A stretch of DNA of 64,000 nt from Magicicada septendecula (lineage: Eukaryota; Arthropoda; Insecta; Hemiptera; Cicadidae), in NCBI GenBank assembly GCA_034769895.1, contig CM068372.1, positions 373,197,258-373,261,257 of the forward strand, in the 5' to 3' direction. The notes beneath the pieces are model-generated. The model had not been told where the DNA came from. It saw nothing but the letters and a program-made list of their open reading frames with translations, and did no database searches. Of the stretch, positions 34,856-46,317 are shown one piece after another; positions within the stretch are counted from its first letter, which is position 1, and each line of letters begins with the position of its first letter. The position numbers and the translations under genes were made by a program.

Positions 34856-36205
34856 TTGTCTTCCCCCGACCACCGGGAGGAACAGAAATTGCCCCATCCT
34901 CTCACCCCAGTTCTCCAGAAATTTTTGGTGATAGATGGATTTAAGGAGGACCAGCTGCTGGTTTTCTTGGACCTTGTCCTGCAGTTGGCAGCCTATCCGG
35001 GTATATCCGATGGGGAGGTCTTGTGCCTTATATACCCGTATTGCCAGGGTACGTTGCAACAGAAGGTTACCAACACTTGGCGTCGGGGCGGCACGGTCGA
35101 CACTTTTCATGCGGAAGTGTTGGATTACTTCATGTATCCTCCACGACGTTCCAAGCTTAGGCTGGATTGGTTCTATCGTTATCAGGCCGATGGAGAGCCG
35201 TTGGGGGACTACGTGCAGGACATACGAAAAGCTGCCCGGGTATTAAGATTAGGGTTGACCGACACTGAAGTCCTAGATATAATTATAGGAGGACTGAATT
35301 CCCAAGACGGTTACCGTTTGGGAAGGTTTGGGCATCGTCCAAATAATTTCGCGGAGATGGCCCGGTGTTGTGTTGCTACAAATACGGTCCGACCAAAGGT
35401 CGCAGTAATTGTTCCGGTAAATCCATTTCTGCCCAAGGTGGATCCAGAGCCGATAACATCATCATCGCCTACGCCGGAAGATGAGAAGTCACTTGATGGT
35501 GGAGCTTTACCATCATCAGTAGAAGTTAATTTAGACATTGCACATGGACCTGGACAGCTGGATTCCAGGTTGAGTACTGTTGAGGAAGTTGTAGTTGTTG
35601 AGAGTGGTGAAGAAGAGGAATAGAAGGAGGAGGCAGAAGAGTGGTCTGCACATGCTACGCAGGGGAGTATAAGTGTAAGTGTTAGGGAGGCTGCAAGTGT
35701 TTCTGAGGTAGCGGATGGACTAGGGGATGTCCAGTCTGCAAGTGTGGTAGAAGTAGATGAGGTAGAAGTTGGGGAGAAACTGGGTGGCAGCGTTGTAGAG
35801 TTTGTGGGTGAGAAGGATGTAGTGTGTGAAGATGTGCAGACGCTTTCTGTAAGTATTGTTGAGGATTCCGAGGAATGGAAAGAAGTTCCAGGCGGAGTAG
35901 GTGAGCAACTAGAAGATGAAGATGTGCAGTGTCGTGATGATGATTTGGATTATGTAGAGGAAGAAAAGGAAGAGGTGGAAGAAATAGAACCAGGGGAAAT
36001 TGTAGAAGAGAAGAAGATAGAAGCAGAGGAGTTAGAGGTTGAGGATAATCCAAATCGGGGTAAACGTAGAAAGGTAAGTTACCTTGATTCTAATTTACAT
36101 GAAATAAATCAGTATTGCTCTACACAAGATAGTTCCTCAGAGAGTGACGTCCACAAGGAACGGGTTTCTAAAGTTCGTCATAAAAGGGTGAGACAAAGCG
36201 GTTAA
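34856..36205 (+). pseudogene. element D Gag coding region, unit 1 (broken)
   Basis: Near-identical to the region at 40322-41671 but not open throughout (about one break). It encodes the same Gag capsid-type domain and acidic tail, described there. Confidence 0.75.
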
Positions 36206-37440
36206 CGGGTAGCGGGTAGATGTTCCCCACAATCCCAGTGGTGTCCATCTACTTCAGGGTTGCGCCCCTGCCTCCGCGAGCCTTGGTTTTCTCCACCTAT
36301 CGTTATTTTCGGAGGGAACCATGTCCTTTACCTTAGTCCTAGCTGTGGAACTTTCAATGATCCTTGCCCTTATCCTCTTCCCAATTTTCCTACCCCTCCC
36401 CTCAGAAAACAAAGTAAAAACTCAAAAAACAAATAAAAATTAGAAAGGAAAAAGCAAAAAAAAATTAGAAAAGGAAAAAAGAAAAAAAAATCCGAGAGGA
36501 GTCAGAGAGAAGTTAGTTGGAAGAGTTGTGACTACGTGGGTAGTGAGTTTAGTGTCGTTTTCATTTTTTGTTGTTGTAGTTTGTCGTTGATTTTGTAGAG
36601 TCCTGGCCATGCCGCATTCCCTAGTTGCTTTCCGTGGTAGTTATTTTGATTAAGAGTAGGTTGTTTGAAGTTGCTGTGCTGAAGTAAAACCCCCCTCGTT
36701 AGTTCTGCAGTATTGAAGACCAAGTAAAGGGATTGATGTTCGCGTGCCCTCTATGCGGTTTTCTCTGTCCGGCTAATAGGGGCCGTCCGCCCTAGTATAG
36801 GGATGTTTTTTTTTAACGACCAGTTAGATATGTCAAGGATATGTGATGCCTTGTTTTAGCATATGGCTGGTCAGTCCATATGTGGACAATAAAGTTATGG
36901 GCGCTCACATACCAAGGTATTAGTTACCTTGTTTTGGTCTTCGGACGCGTGTGTGAGTGGCAGCAGGAGGAGTAGGTGGTGGTCACCAGAGAGTGTGACG
37001 TATTGGGGCGGTCCTGTGGGATTGGTCTGGCGGAGAGGGTCGCATGAGGATGGTTGCATTGGCGTTGAGTTTTCCAATCCAGTAAGAAAAGGGGGGGTTG
37101 TTGTTGTCCTGAGTAGGTATCAAGTTGGGCCTCAGTCAGTGGGCAAGCCTCAGGAGGTCGGAAGATCTACGCGTAGGAATCTTTCTTTTGTCTTTAGCTC
37201 TCTCTCTTGTGCTGTATGCGGACTCTGATCAGGTCAGCATGCAGCACCCGCACACTTACATAATACATATCTTCTTTCGTCTCTTTCGTTTTCCTTTTGA
37301 ATTCTGTTCTCCTGAGAGCAAGCTCAGCTGAGCCAACCCAACCACGACGTCCACCGGTATCTTTTGCGGAGAGGTACACTGCAGGGTACCCTCCTGGCCT
37401 TTAACGTTGGGGCAACTATGTTGCCCTTTTGGGGTGAGGG
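36206..37440 (+). other. element D non-coding 3' region, unit 1
   Basis: Follows Gag; the same sequence lies at 41672-42906. It has an A-rich stretch near 36410-36490 and a pyrimidine-rich part, and ends in a purine tract, ttggggtgaggg, that touches LTR 2. Short ORFs on both strands have no recognisable content. Confidence 0.5.
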
Positions 37441-39612
37441 TGTGCTGATTCAAAAGATTCAGCGCCGAGTTCAGTAATTTCATTGGCATTTTTTGACGGT
37501 AAGAGCAGTACGAAATTTAATGTAATAAGGAGTGCTGCTCTCTACCCGCGGATAGGAGAGGCTGCCGTTTTCGAATTTTCATTGTTTGATCGGTGTTGAC
37601 ATCTGCTGAGATTTTCGTTACCCAAACGAGTACGGCGTTCCGTTAGTTTTTTTTTGTCTCAACATGGAAGCCTAACTCATAGGCTCGGGGAAAATCTCTT
37701 CGGTGGAGAGAAGTGTGAAAATCTAGCATCTACTTTTTATAACCATGAGATAAGTTTCTTAACGACTGCGGGTTCACCGAATAGAGACAAGTTCTGCTAC
37801 CACTGAACGAAATGACATCTTAAAAGCTCCACACTCGACACCGAAGAGAACAACGACCGCAACAACATGCCAATCATGAGATCGCCACGCTAGAAATAAG
37901 AGATCATCCTTCTGGGCACATATAAGCAGGTGAAAAATATCCATTTATACTTACACGTAGAATCAACATGGCACCAGATATACATAATCATCAGTTTTAC
38001 CGTTCAAGTATACATTCCTTTGGATCCCCAATTGATGGGACAGTTTAGTGTGAACACTAAGAATTAATTGTATAATTTCAATACATGTATAGTAAATTGT
38101 CAGTTCAGAGACTGACATGTCTACAACACAGCATCCAACTTAGATTTCCACTCATTTCCTTATAGGGCTTTCGCTACAGATTTAAAGTCAGTTTTGTTAT
38201 TAGTAATTTTCTCAAGTTTAATTTACCAAGCATAAAACATATATTTTCTCTTATTTTTAAAATCAGGTTAGGTCATTTGTATAAAAAGATTACTGGGGAG
38301 GTAGGTGTTATTTTAAATTAGTTTCAACCAAGCTGTGCCTGTCGAAACACTTTTGAACTTGTTTGTCGAAACAAGGTTGTTGAAACAAGGTTGTTGGGAC
38401 TGGTTATAAGTTGAAGAAACATGTCCGTCTCTGACACACAAATGTATTTTTTTATATAAGGTGCTAATATGGTGCAATTTTTCTCTTTTCATTAATTGGC
38501 CCTATTTTAGTCTATATAAATTCTTTATATTGATCATGGTAACTGGGGGGCATTAATTATTTTAAACAATTTTTATTTCTCACCTTAATTAAGTATTTTA
38601 GCACTTAGCCACTTAGGCACTTCTTTTAAATTTTTAATGTCCTGGGGACATTTGTATGCAATACTTTATGATACACATGACGTGCAATTAACCCACACCA
38701 TGGGGGTACATTTATAGAAATAAAGCTTTAATCCTAATTGGGATTCCTATAAAGAAGAATTATTAGAATTTATATACACCAGAAGGGTAATATAAAAAAA
38801 AGGGCGTGGCAAGAGACCTTTATGTATTTGTATACTATTGTATATGTTATTTGTCTTGTGGAACATGTTATGTCTGTATATTTCTGTGTACATTTTGGGG
38901 GATATATATATATATATACATATAAATATTATGCATTACTGTACTTTTGGTGGGATATAGGGATTTATTATATAGGGATTTATTATTAGAATTTATATAC
39001 ACCAGTAGACGAGTATTCTATCTCAATAATCGTGGCTGATCATTTCTTTATGAAAATTAATTATTTTATTTAACAAGTATAGTAAGTGTCACCTTTAAAG
39101 TTCATTTAAATTGGATGAGTAATTATTTTAATTATTAATAGTAACTGTAAATGAAATCATTTACCTGCATCAATTTATATACTGCATTTTAAAAGAAACA
39201 TATGATATAAATTTTATTTTAATAAATAGTTTAATGGGAGTTTTATTTTGAGGTTAATGATTATTTTAAATTTTCAATTCATTGATGGTGACATAGCAAT
39301 TATTTTCTTGGATTCAGTTTATATTTTTCAGGTGGCCTTGTTGAGAGGGTATACTTCTTTAGTTAACCATTTAAAAGGGGAATTATAAATCACTGTTGTT
39401 TTTTTGTTATTTTTATTATATGAGATAGAATAATAAAATGGGATTGTTAATTATTTAATTCTTGAGTTTTTATTGCAAGTCCCGTCTTACTGGATCCAGC
39501 GCAATTTTTAGCTTCTCTAGGCCTTAGCCTAGTTTTAATTAACTTGTAGCCCCTCTTTACAAAAGGAAATATTCTTTTTGTTTTAACTACTCAAAATGAA
39601 GTAGGGGTTTCA
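37441..39612 (+). repeat. element D LTR 2 (uninterrupted)
   Basis: 2172 bp, TGTGCTG...TTTCA. It shows the empty site for C, a (TA)n tract at about 38902-38919 running into catataaatatt. Shared by the two D units. Confidence 0.88.
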
Positions 39613-39614
39613 TT

Positions 39615-39656
39615 TGGTAGCAGAGCGTGGTTACATTTGGTAGCAGAGCGCGCTTA
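39615..39656 (+). promoter_or_regulatory. element D doubled primer-binding site (unit 2)
   Basis: Same doubled TGGTAGCAGAGCG as at 34149, 23 bases apart, two bases after LTR 2. The doubling therefore predates the array. Confidence 0.7.
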
Positions 39657-40321
39657 CGATGAGGGTCCTGTGGGTGTGACGGGGCTTGCAAACTTAGGAA
39701 ATATTTTGGAATTTTCACAATGTTTAGTTCTTAAATAGAACTTAGAAAAATTTTAAAGGCCCTATATCCCAAGGTTGAAAATATTTTGTTAGTTTTAAGG
39801 TTTGAAACATATGTATATGTACTTGCCCGCCTTGCATAGTGAATAGTGCCACGTGGTGGGAAATTTTAGAAGGGGAGATCCCTGGGCAAGACTTATCGCA
39901 GTTGGTGCTTGGTTAGTTTGAGTTTACCTTACCCATGTTTGGGGAGGTGTTGCGGTTTTTTGTAATTAGGCGGTATGGCCCGATCGGCAGTCGGTTTCTG
40001 CCGATAAATGGTAGCCGGAGGTAACCTAAGAAATGGTTAAAATAAATTTTCGTTGGTCGGTATTTTGTTTTTCGTGTTGTGTGTGTGTCGCGTTCCTTTT
40101 GTCTGGTGTAATCGAGTGTGAGCTGTTCAGGTAGTGGGCTAGTTCTCGCATCGTTAGGTGGACCCGCAGTCTACTCTTTGGAAGAACAGTATGTGAGTTT
40201 TTCTTATTCCAATCTTATTATTGTCAATATGTTTATAGGTGTTAGGTATTTGTAGGGTGTTGTGTTTTGTTGATAGTGTTTTGCGAATTGTGTAATTCTG
40301 GCGGCGCTATGCTTTCAGAAA

Positions 40322-41671
40322 TTGTCTTCCCCCGACCACCGGGAGGAACAGAAATTGCCCCATCCTCTCACCCCAGTTCTCCAGAAATTTTCGGTGATAG
40401 ATGGATTTAAGGAGGACCAGCTGCTGGTTTTCTTGGACCTTGTCCTGCAGTTGGCAGCCTATCCGGGTATATCCGATGGGGAGGTCTTGTGCCTTATATA
40501 CCCGTATTGCCAGGGTACGTTGCAACAGAAGGTTACCAACACTTGGCGTCGGGGCGGCACGGTCGACACTTTTCATGCGGAAGTGTTGGATTACTTCATG
40601 TATCCTCCACGACGTTCCAAGCTTAGGCTGGATTGGTTCTATCGTTATCAGGCCGATGGAGAGCCGTTGGGGGACTACGTGCAGGACATACGAAAAGCTG
40701 CCCGGGTATTAAGATTAGGGTTGACCGACACCGAAGTCCTAGATATAATTATAGGAGTACTGAATTCCCAAGACGGTTACCGTTTGGGAAGGTTTGGGCA
40801 TCGTCCAAATAATTTCGCGGAGATGGCCCGGTGTTGTGTTGCTACAAATACGGTCCGACCAAAGGTCGCAGTAATTGTTCCGGTAAATCCATTTCTGCCC
40901 AAGGTGGATCCAGAGCCGATAACATCATCATCGCCTACGCCGGAAGATGAGAAGTCACTTGATGGTGGAGCTTTACCATCATCAGTAGAAGTTAATTTAG
41001 ACATTGCACATGGACCTGGACAGCTGGATTCCAGGTTGAGTACTGTTGAGGAAGTTGTAGTTGTTGAGAGTGGTGAAGAAGAGGAATCGAAGGAGGAGGC
41101 AGAAGAGTGGTCTGCACATGCTACGCAGGGGAGTATAAGTGTAAGTGTTAGGGAGGCTGCAAGTGTTTCTGAGGTAGCGGATGGACTAGGGGATGTCCAG
41201 TCTGCAAGTGTGGTAGAAGTAGATGAGGTAGAAGTTGGGGAGAAACTGGGTGGCAGTGTTGTAGAGTTTGTGGGTGAGAAGGATGTAGTGTGTGAAGATG
41301 TGCAGACGCTTTCTGTAAGTATTGTTGAGGATTCCGAGGAATGGAAAGAAGTTCCAGGCGGAGTAGGTGAGCAACTAGAAGATGAAGATGTGCAGTGTCG
41401 TGATGATGATTTGGATTATGTAGAGGAAGAAAAGGAAGAGGTGGAAGAAATAGAACCAGGGGAAATTGTAGAAGAGAAGAAGATAGAAGCAGAGGAGTTA
41501 GAGGTTGAGGATAATCCAAATCGGGGTAAACGTAGAAAGGTAAGTTACCTTGATTCTAATTTACATGAAATAAATCAGTATTGCTCTACACAAGATAGTT
41601 CCTCAGAGAGTGACGTCCACAAGGAACGGGTTTCTAAAGTTCGTCATAAAAGGGTGAGACAAAGCGGTTAA
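40322..41671 (+). CDS. element D Gag, Ty3/Gypsy type, unit 2 (open throughout)
   Basis: A ~449-codon open frame. Residues ~15-180 fit the retrotransposon capsid pattern: W.RGGTVDTFHAEVLDYF, then DWFYRYQADGEPLGDYVQDI, then DTEVLDIIIGVLNSQDGYR. Such domains assemble particles around the element RNA in the cytoplasm. Residues ~190-400 are acidic (runs of E). The end is basic (RGKRRKVSYLD; KVRHKRVRQSG) and may bind RNA or act as a nuclear signal. There is no CCHC knuckle. The frame does not open with an ATG. A tgctttcag just upstream looks like a splice acceptor, so the true start is unresolved. Confidence 0.72.
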   Translation: MSSPDHREEQKLPHPLTPVLQKFSVIDGFKEDQLLVFLDLVLQLAAYPGISDGEVLCLIYPYCQGTLQQKVTNTWRRGGTVDTFHAEVLDYFMYPPRRSKLRLDWFYRYQADGEPLGDYVQDIRKAARVLRLGLTDTEVLDIIIGVLNSQDGYRLGRFGHRPNNFAEMARCCVATNTVRPKVAVIVPVNPFLPKVDPEPITSSSPTPEDEKSLDGGALPSSVEVNLDIAHGPGQLDSRLSTVEEVVVVESGEEEESKEEAEEWSAHATQGSISVSVREAASVSEVADGLGDVQSASVVEVDEVEVGEKLGGSVVEFVGEKDVVCEDVQTLSVSIVEDSEEWKEVPGGVGEQLEDEDVQCRDDDLDYVEEEKEEVEEIEPGEIVEEKKIEAEELEVEDNPNRGKRRKVSYLDSNLHEINQYCSTQDSSSESDVHKERVSKVRHKRVRQSG

Positions 41672-42906
41672 CGGGTAGCGGGTAGATGTTCCCCACAATC
41701 CCAGTGGTGTCCATCTACTTCAGGGTTGCGCCCCTGCCTCCGCGAGCCTTGGTTTTCTCCACCTATCGTTATTTTCGGAGGGAACCATGTCCTTTACCTT
41801 AGTCCTAGCTGTGGAACTTTCAATGATCCTTGCCCTTATCCTCTTCCCAATTTTCCTACCCCTCCCCTCAGAAAACAAAGTAAAAACTCAAAAAACAAAT
41901 AAAAATTAGAAAGGAAAAAGCAAAAAAAAATTAGAAAAGGAAAAAAGAAAAAAAAATCCGAGAGGAGTCAGAGAGAAGTTAGTTGGAAGAGTTGTGACTA
42001 CGTGGGTAGTGAGTTTAGTGTCGTTTTCATTTTTTGTTGTTGTAGTTTGTCGTTGATTTTGTAGAGTCCTGGCCATGCCGCATTCCCTAGTTGCTTTCCG
42101 TGGTAGTTATTTTGATTAAGAGTAGGTTGTTTGAAGTTGCTGTGCTGAAGTAAAACCCCCCTCGTTAGTTCTGCAGTATTGAAGACCAAGTAAAGGGATT
42201 GATGTTCGCGTGCCCTCTATGCGGTTTTCTCTGTCCGGCTAATAGGGGCCGTCCGCCCTAGTATAGGGATGTTTTTTTTAACGACCAGTTAGATATGTCA
42301 AGGATATGTGATGCCTTGTTTTAGCATATGGTTGGTCAGTCCATATGTGGACAATAAAGTTATGGGCGCTCACATACCAAGGTATTAGTTACCTTGTTTT
42401 GGTCTTCGGACGCGTGTGTGAGTGGCAGCAGGAGGAGTAGGTGGTGGTCACCAGAGAGTGTGACGTATTGGGGCGGTCCTGTGGGATTGGTCTGGCGGAG
42501 AGGGTCGCATGAGGATGGTTGCATTGGCGTTGAGTTTTCCAATCCAGTAAGAAAAGGGGGGGGTTGTTGTTGTCCTGAGTAGGTATCAAGTTGGGCCTCA
42601 GTCAGTGGGCAAGCCTCAGGAGGTCGGAAGATCTACGCGTAGGAATCTTTCTTTTGTCTTTAGCTCTCTCTCTTGTGCTGTATGCGGACTCTGATCAGGT
42701 CAGCATGCAGCACCCGCACACTTACATAATACATACCTTCTTTCGTCTCTTTCGTTTTCCTTTTGAATTCTATTCTCCTGAGAGCAAGCTCAGCTGAGCC
42801 AACCCAACCACGACGTCCACCGGTATCTTTTGCGGAGAGGTACACTGCAGGGTACCCTCCTGGCCTTTAACGTTGGGGCAACTATGTTGCCCTTTTGGGG
42901 TGAGGG
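41672..42906 (+). other. element D non-coding 3' region, unit 2
   Basis: Near-identical to 36206-37440, with the same A-rich stretch and purine tract before LTR 3. Confidence 0.5.
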
Positions 42907-44364
42907 TGTGCTGATTCAAAAGATTCAGCGCCGAGTTCAGTAATTTCATTGGCATTTTTTGACGGTAAGAGCAGTACGAAATTTAATGTAATAAGGAGTG
43001 CTGCTCTCTACCCGCGGATAGGAGAGGCTGCCGTTTTCGAATTTTCATTGGTTGATCGGTGTTGACATCTGCTGAGATTTTCGTTACCCAAACGAGTACG
43101 GCGTTCCGTTAGTTTTTTTTTGTCTCAACATGGAAGCCTAACTCATAGGCTCGGGGAAAATCTCTTCGGTGGAGAGAAGTGTGAAAATCTAGCATCTACT
43201 TTTTATAACCATGAGATAAGTTTCTTAACGACTGCGGGTTCACCGAATAGAGACAAGTTCTGCTACCACTGAACGAAATGACATCTTAAAAGCTCCACAC
43301 TCGACACCGAAGAGAACAACGACCGCAACAACATGCCAATCATGAGATCGCCACGCTAGAAATAAGAGATCATCCTTCTGGGCACATATAAGCAGGTGAA
43401 AAATATCCATTTATACTTACACGTAGAATCAACATGGCACCAGATATACATAATCATCAGTTTTACCGTTCAAGTATACATTCCTTTGGATCCCCAATTG
43501 ATGGGACAGTTTAGTGTGAACACTAAGAATTAATTGTATAATTTCAATACATGTATAGTAAATTGTCAGTTCAGAGACTGACATGTCTACAACACAGCAT
43601 CCAACTTAGATTTCCACTCATTTCCTTATAGGGCTTTCGCTACAGATTTAAAGTCAGTTTTGTTATTAGTAATTTTCTCAAGTTTAATTTACCAAGCATA
43701 AAACATATATTTTCTCTTATTTTTAAAATCAGGTTAGGTCATTTGTATAAAAAGATTACTGGGGAGGTAGGTGTTATTTTAAATTAGTTTCAACCAAGCT
43801 GTGCCTGTCGAAACACTTTTGAACTTGTTTGTCGAAACAAGGTTGTTGAAACAAGGTTGTTGGGACTGGTTATAAGTTGAAGAAACATGTCCGTCTCTGA
43901 CACACAAATGTATTTTTTTATATAAGGTGCTAATATGGTGCAATTTTTCTCTTTTCATTAATTGGCCCTATTTTAGTCTATATAAATTCTTTATATTGAT
44001 CATGGTAACTGGGGGGCATTAATTATTTTAAACAATTTTTATTTCTCACCTTAATTAAGTATTTTAGCACTTAGCCACTTAGGCACTTCTTTTAAATTTT
44101 TAATGTCCTGGGGACATTTGTATGCAATACTTTATGATACACATGACGTGCAATTAACCCACACCATGGGGGTACATTTATAGAAATAAATCTTTAATCC
44201 TAATTGGGATTCCTATAAAGAAGAATTATTAGAATTTATATACACCAGAAGGGTAATATAAAAAAAAGGGCGTGGCAAGAGACCTTTATGTATTTGTATA
44301 CTATTGTATATGTTATTTGTCTTGTGGAACATGTTATGTCTGTATATTTCTGTGTACATTTTGG

Positions 44365-44403
<39 letters not shown>

Positions 44404-45089
44404 ATATTATGCATTACTGTACTTTTGGTGGGATATAGGGATTTATTATATAGGGATTTATTATTAGAATTTATATACACCAGTAGACGAGTATTCTATC
44501 TCAATAATCGTGGCTGATCATTTCTTTATGAAAATTAATTATTTTATTTAACAAGTATAGTAAGTGTCACCTTTAAAGTTCATTTAAATTGGATGAGTAA
44601 TTATTTTAATTATTAATAGTAACTGTAAATGAAATCATTTACCTGCATCAATTTATATACTGCATTTTAAAAGAAACATATGATATAAATTTTATTTTAA
44701 TAAATAGTTTAATGGGAGTTTTATTTTGAGGTTAATGATTATTTTAAATTTTCAATTCATTGATGGTGACATAGCAATTATTTTCTTGGATTCAGTTTAT
44801 ATTTTTCAGGTGGCCTTGTTGAGAGGGTATACTTCTTTAGTTAACCATTTAAAAGGGGAATTATAAATCACTGTTTTTTTTTGTTATTTTTATTATATGA
44901 GATAGAATAATAAAATGGGATTGTTAATTATTTAATTCTTGAGTTTTTATTGCAAGTCCCGTCTTACTGGATCCAGCGCAATTTTTAGCTTCTCTAGGCC
45001 TTAGCCTAGTTTTAATTAACTTGTAGCCCCTCTTTACAAAAGGAAATATTCTTTTTGTTTTAACTACTCAAAATGAAGTAGGGGTTTCA
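42907..45089 (+). repeat. element D LTR 3 (distal)
   Basis: 2183 bp, ending TTTCA and followed by the duplication ACGT. Its (TA)n tract (about 44367-44395) is longer than in LTR 2. Confidence 0.88.
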
Positions 45090-45093
45090 ACGT

Positions 45094-46315
45094 CTATACC
45101 ATAGACAAAAATAAAAGACTTACTTCATTAAAACTTCGACTCCTTCAATAGCAACAAGATACATTTTACAGCTATATTCCTTACTTTGTTAGCAAAATGA
45201 GGACAATAAAAAATGATTAAATCACTATTGAACTATGGATCAGGTAACTACTATGCCAATTTAGAAATGGGCATGGCTGACAAACCAAGTATAATGTACA
45301 CCTACAGTGAGATGATTTAAGCATACTAGGCTTTCACACGATTTATCTTTTGTCATATAATAGTTAATGTTTTACACATACAATACTAAACCACAAATTT
45401 TATATTGAAAGGTGATGACACTTAAATTTGATCATCAAGACATTACCACGACTCATATATCTCATGTAGCCATTCATGAGAATTATTATAGTTGAAGCAG
45501 AACTGTCTCCTCATAGGAGGAATGGTAAATCATAGTACATAACAATAAATATATCTCTTCCTACAAACCCATCCATGTTCAACTTTCCACATTTGCAAGA
45601 AACCAAGTTAAGAAAGTCATGTTGAAAATTCAATACTTAACTCTCCAATTAAATCTTTTTGATTTATCATCAGAAATGATTTCTACGCAAACACAGATAA
45701 GACAACTTCTATGCAGCAGCGAGATAGGTAGTAACTTACTAAAACCAACTACTTCGTCTCTCACCATTTATCAAGATGCAGCTGAATCAGTCTTATGTAA
45801 GTCAGATCTGCACAACAGTGGTTCCATGACTGTCAAAACAAGATGCATGTGTAGAACCAAAGACATTGACCACACAAATTTCACATTAAACTAAACTTGT
45901 CAATCACCAACAAGTTTAGTTTAATCTGTAATATCATTATACAGAAGGGGGCTATATAAAGTAATATCATTAGCCCCCACATACCCAGAAGGGGGCTATT
46001 TATACCAGTGCAGTCTAGTAGCATGGTGGTGCAGAATTCAAGATTGCATAACAAGATATGAAGTGATTAATTGTTAGTAACTGTGTTTTAGTTATCAGTT
46101 CATTATTACAGAAGATTATAGACTATGAAAAATACATACAGACTGTAGGGAAAATTCGAAGAAGACTGTTGAAATAAATGGAAGTTCAGTGAAACTGTGA
46201 TTGTCTTAACATCTTCAATTTTGATTTTTCATCCCCCATAAAGTGAATGTACAGTCGTATCAAAACATAACAATATGAAATACTAACACAATTTTGTGTA
46301 TTTATTAAAATAATA
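45094..46315. other. host intron between D and Tigger
   Basis: AT-rich sequence without a gene. It holds the hairpin at 45885-45925 and two cagaagggggctat repeats (about 45941 and 45990), the first facing an inverted tagccccc. Confidence 0.5.
45885..45925. repeat. perfect 15-bp inverted repeat (hairpin)
   Basis: ATTAAACTAAACTTG (45885-45899) and CAAGTTTAGTTTAAT (45911-45925) are perfect reverse complements around 11 bases. It could be the centre of a small foldback element; no target duplication was found. Confidence 0.6.
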
Positions 46316-46317
46316 TA

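Larger units (their letters stand above)
17057..45089 (+). mobile_element. LTR element D, tandem array: 3 LTRs, 2 internal regions, Gag only
   Basis: One 4-bp duplication, ACGT, lies at the outer edges (17053-17056 and 45090-45093). Inside are LTR, internal, LTR, internal, LTR, in direct orientation with a 5.46 kb period. The first LTR is split by array C. LTR termini are TGTGCTG...TTTCA. Each 3.29 kb internal region holds a doubled initiator-Met-type PBS, a Ty3/Gypsy-type Gag coding region and ~1.2 kb of non-coding sequence before a purine tract (ttggggtgaggg). No protease, RT, RNase H or integrase is seen. The units are almost identical, so the array is recent. The Gag of the second unit looks whole; that of the first has about one break. 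Confidence 0.88.

Noticed and set aside
35682-36053. Minus-strand Leu/Pro/His-rich ORF opposite D Gag
   Set aside because: Antisense shadow of the Glu-rich Gag tail; present in both units for that reason only.
36532-37489. Short ORFs of 60-99 residues on both strands after D Gag
   Set aside because: No recognisable domain; they overlap each other and the purine tract and LTR, so they are probably chance frames.
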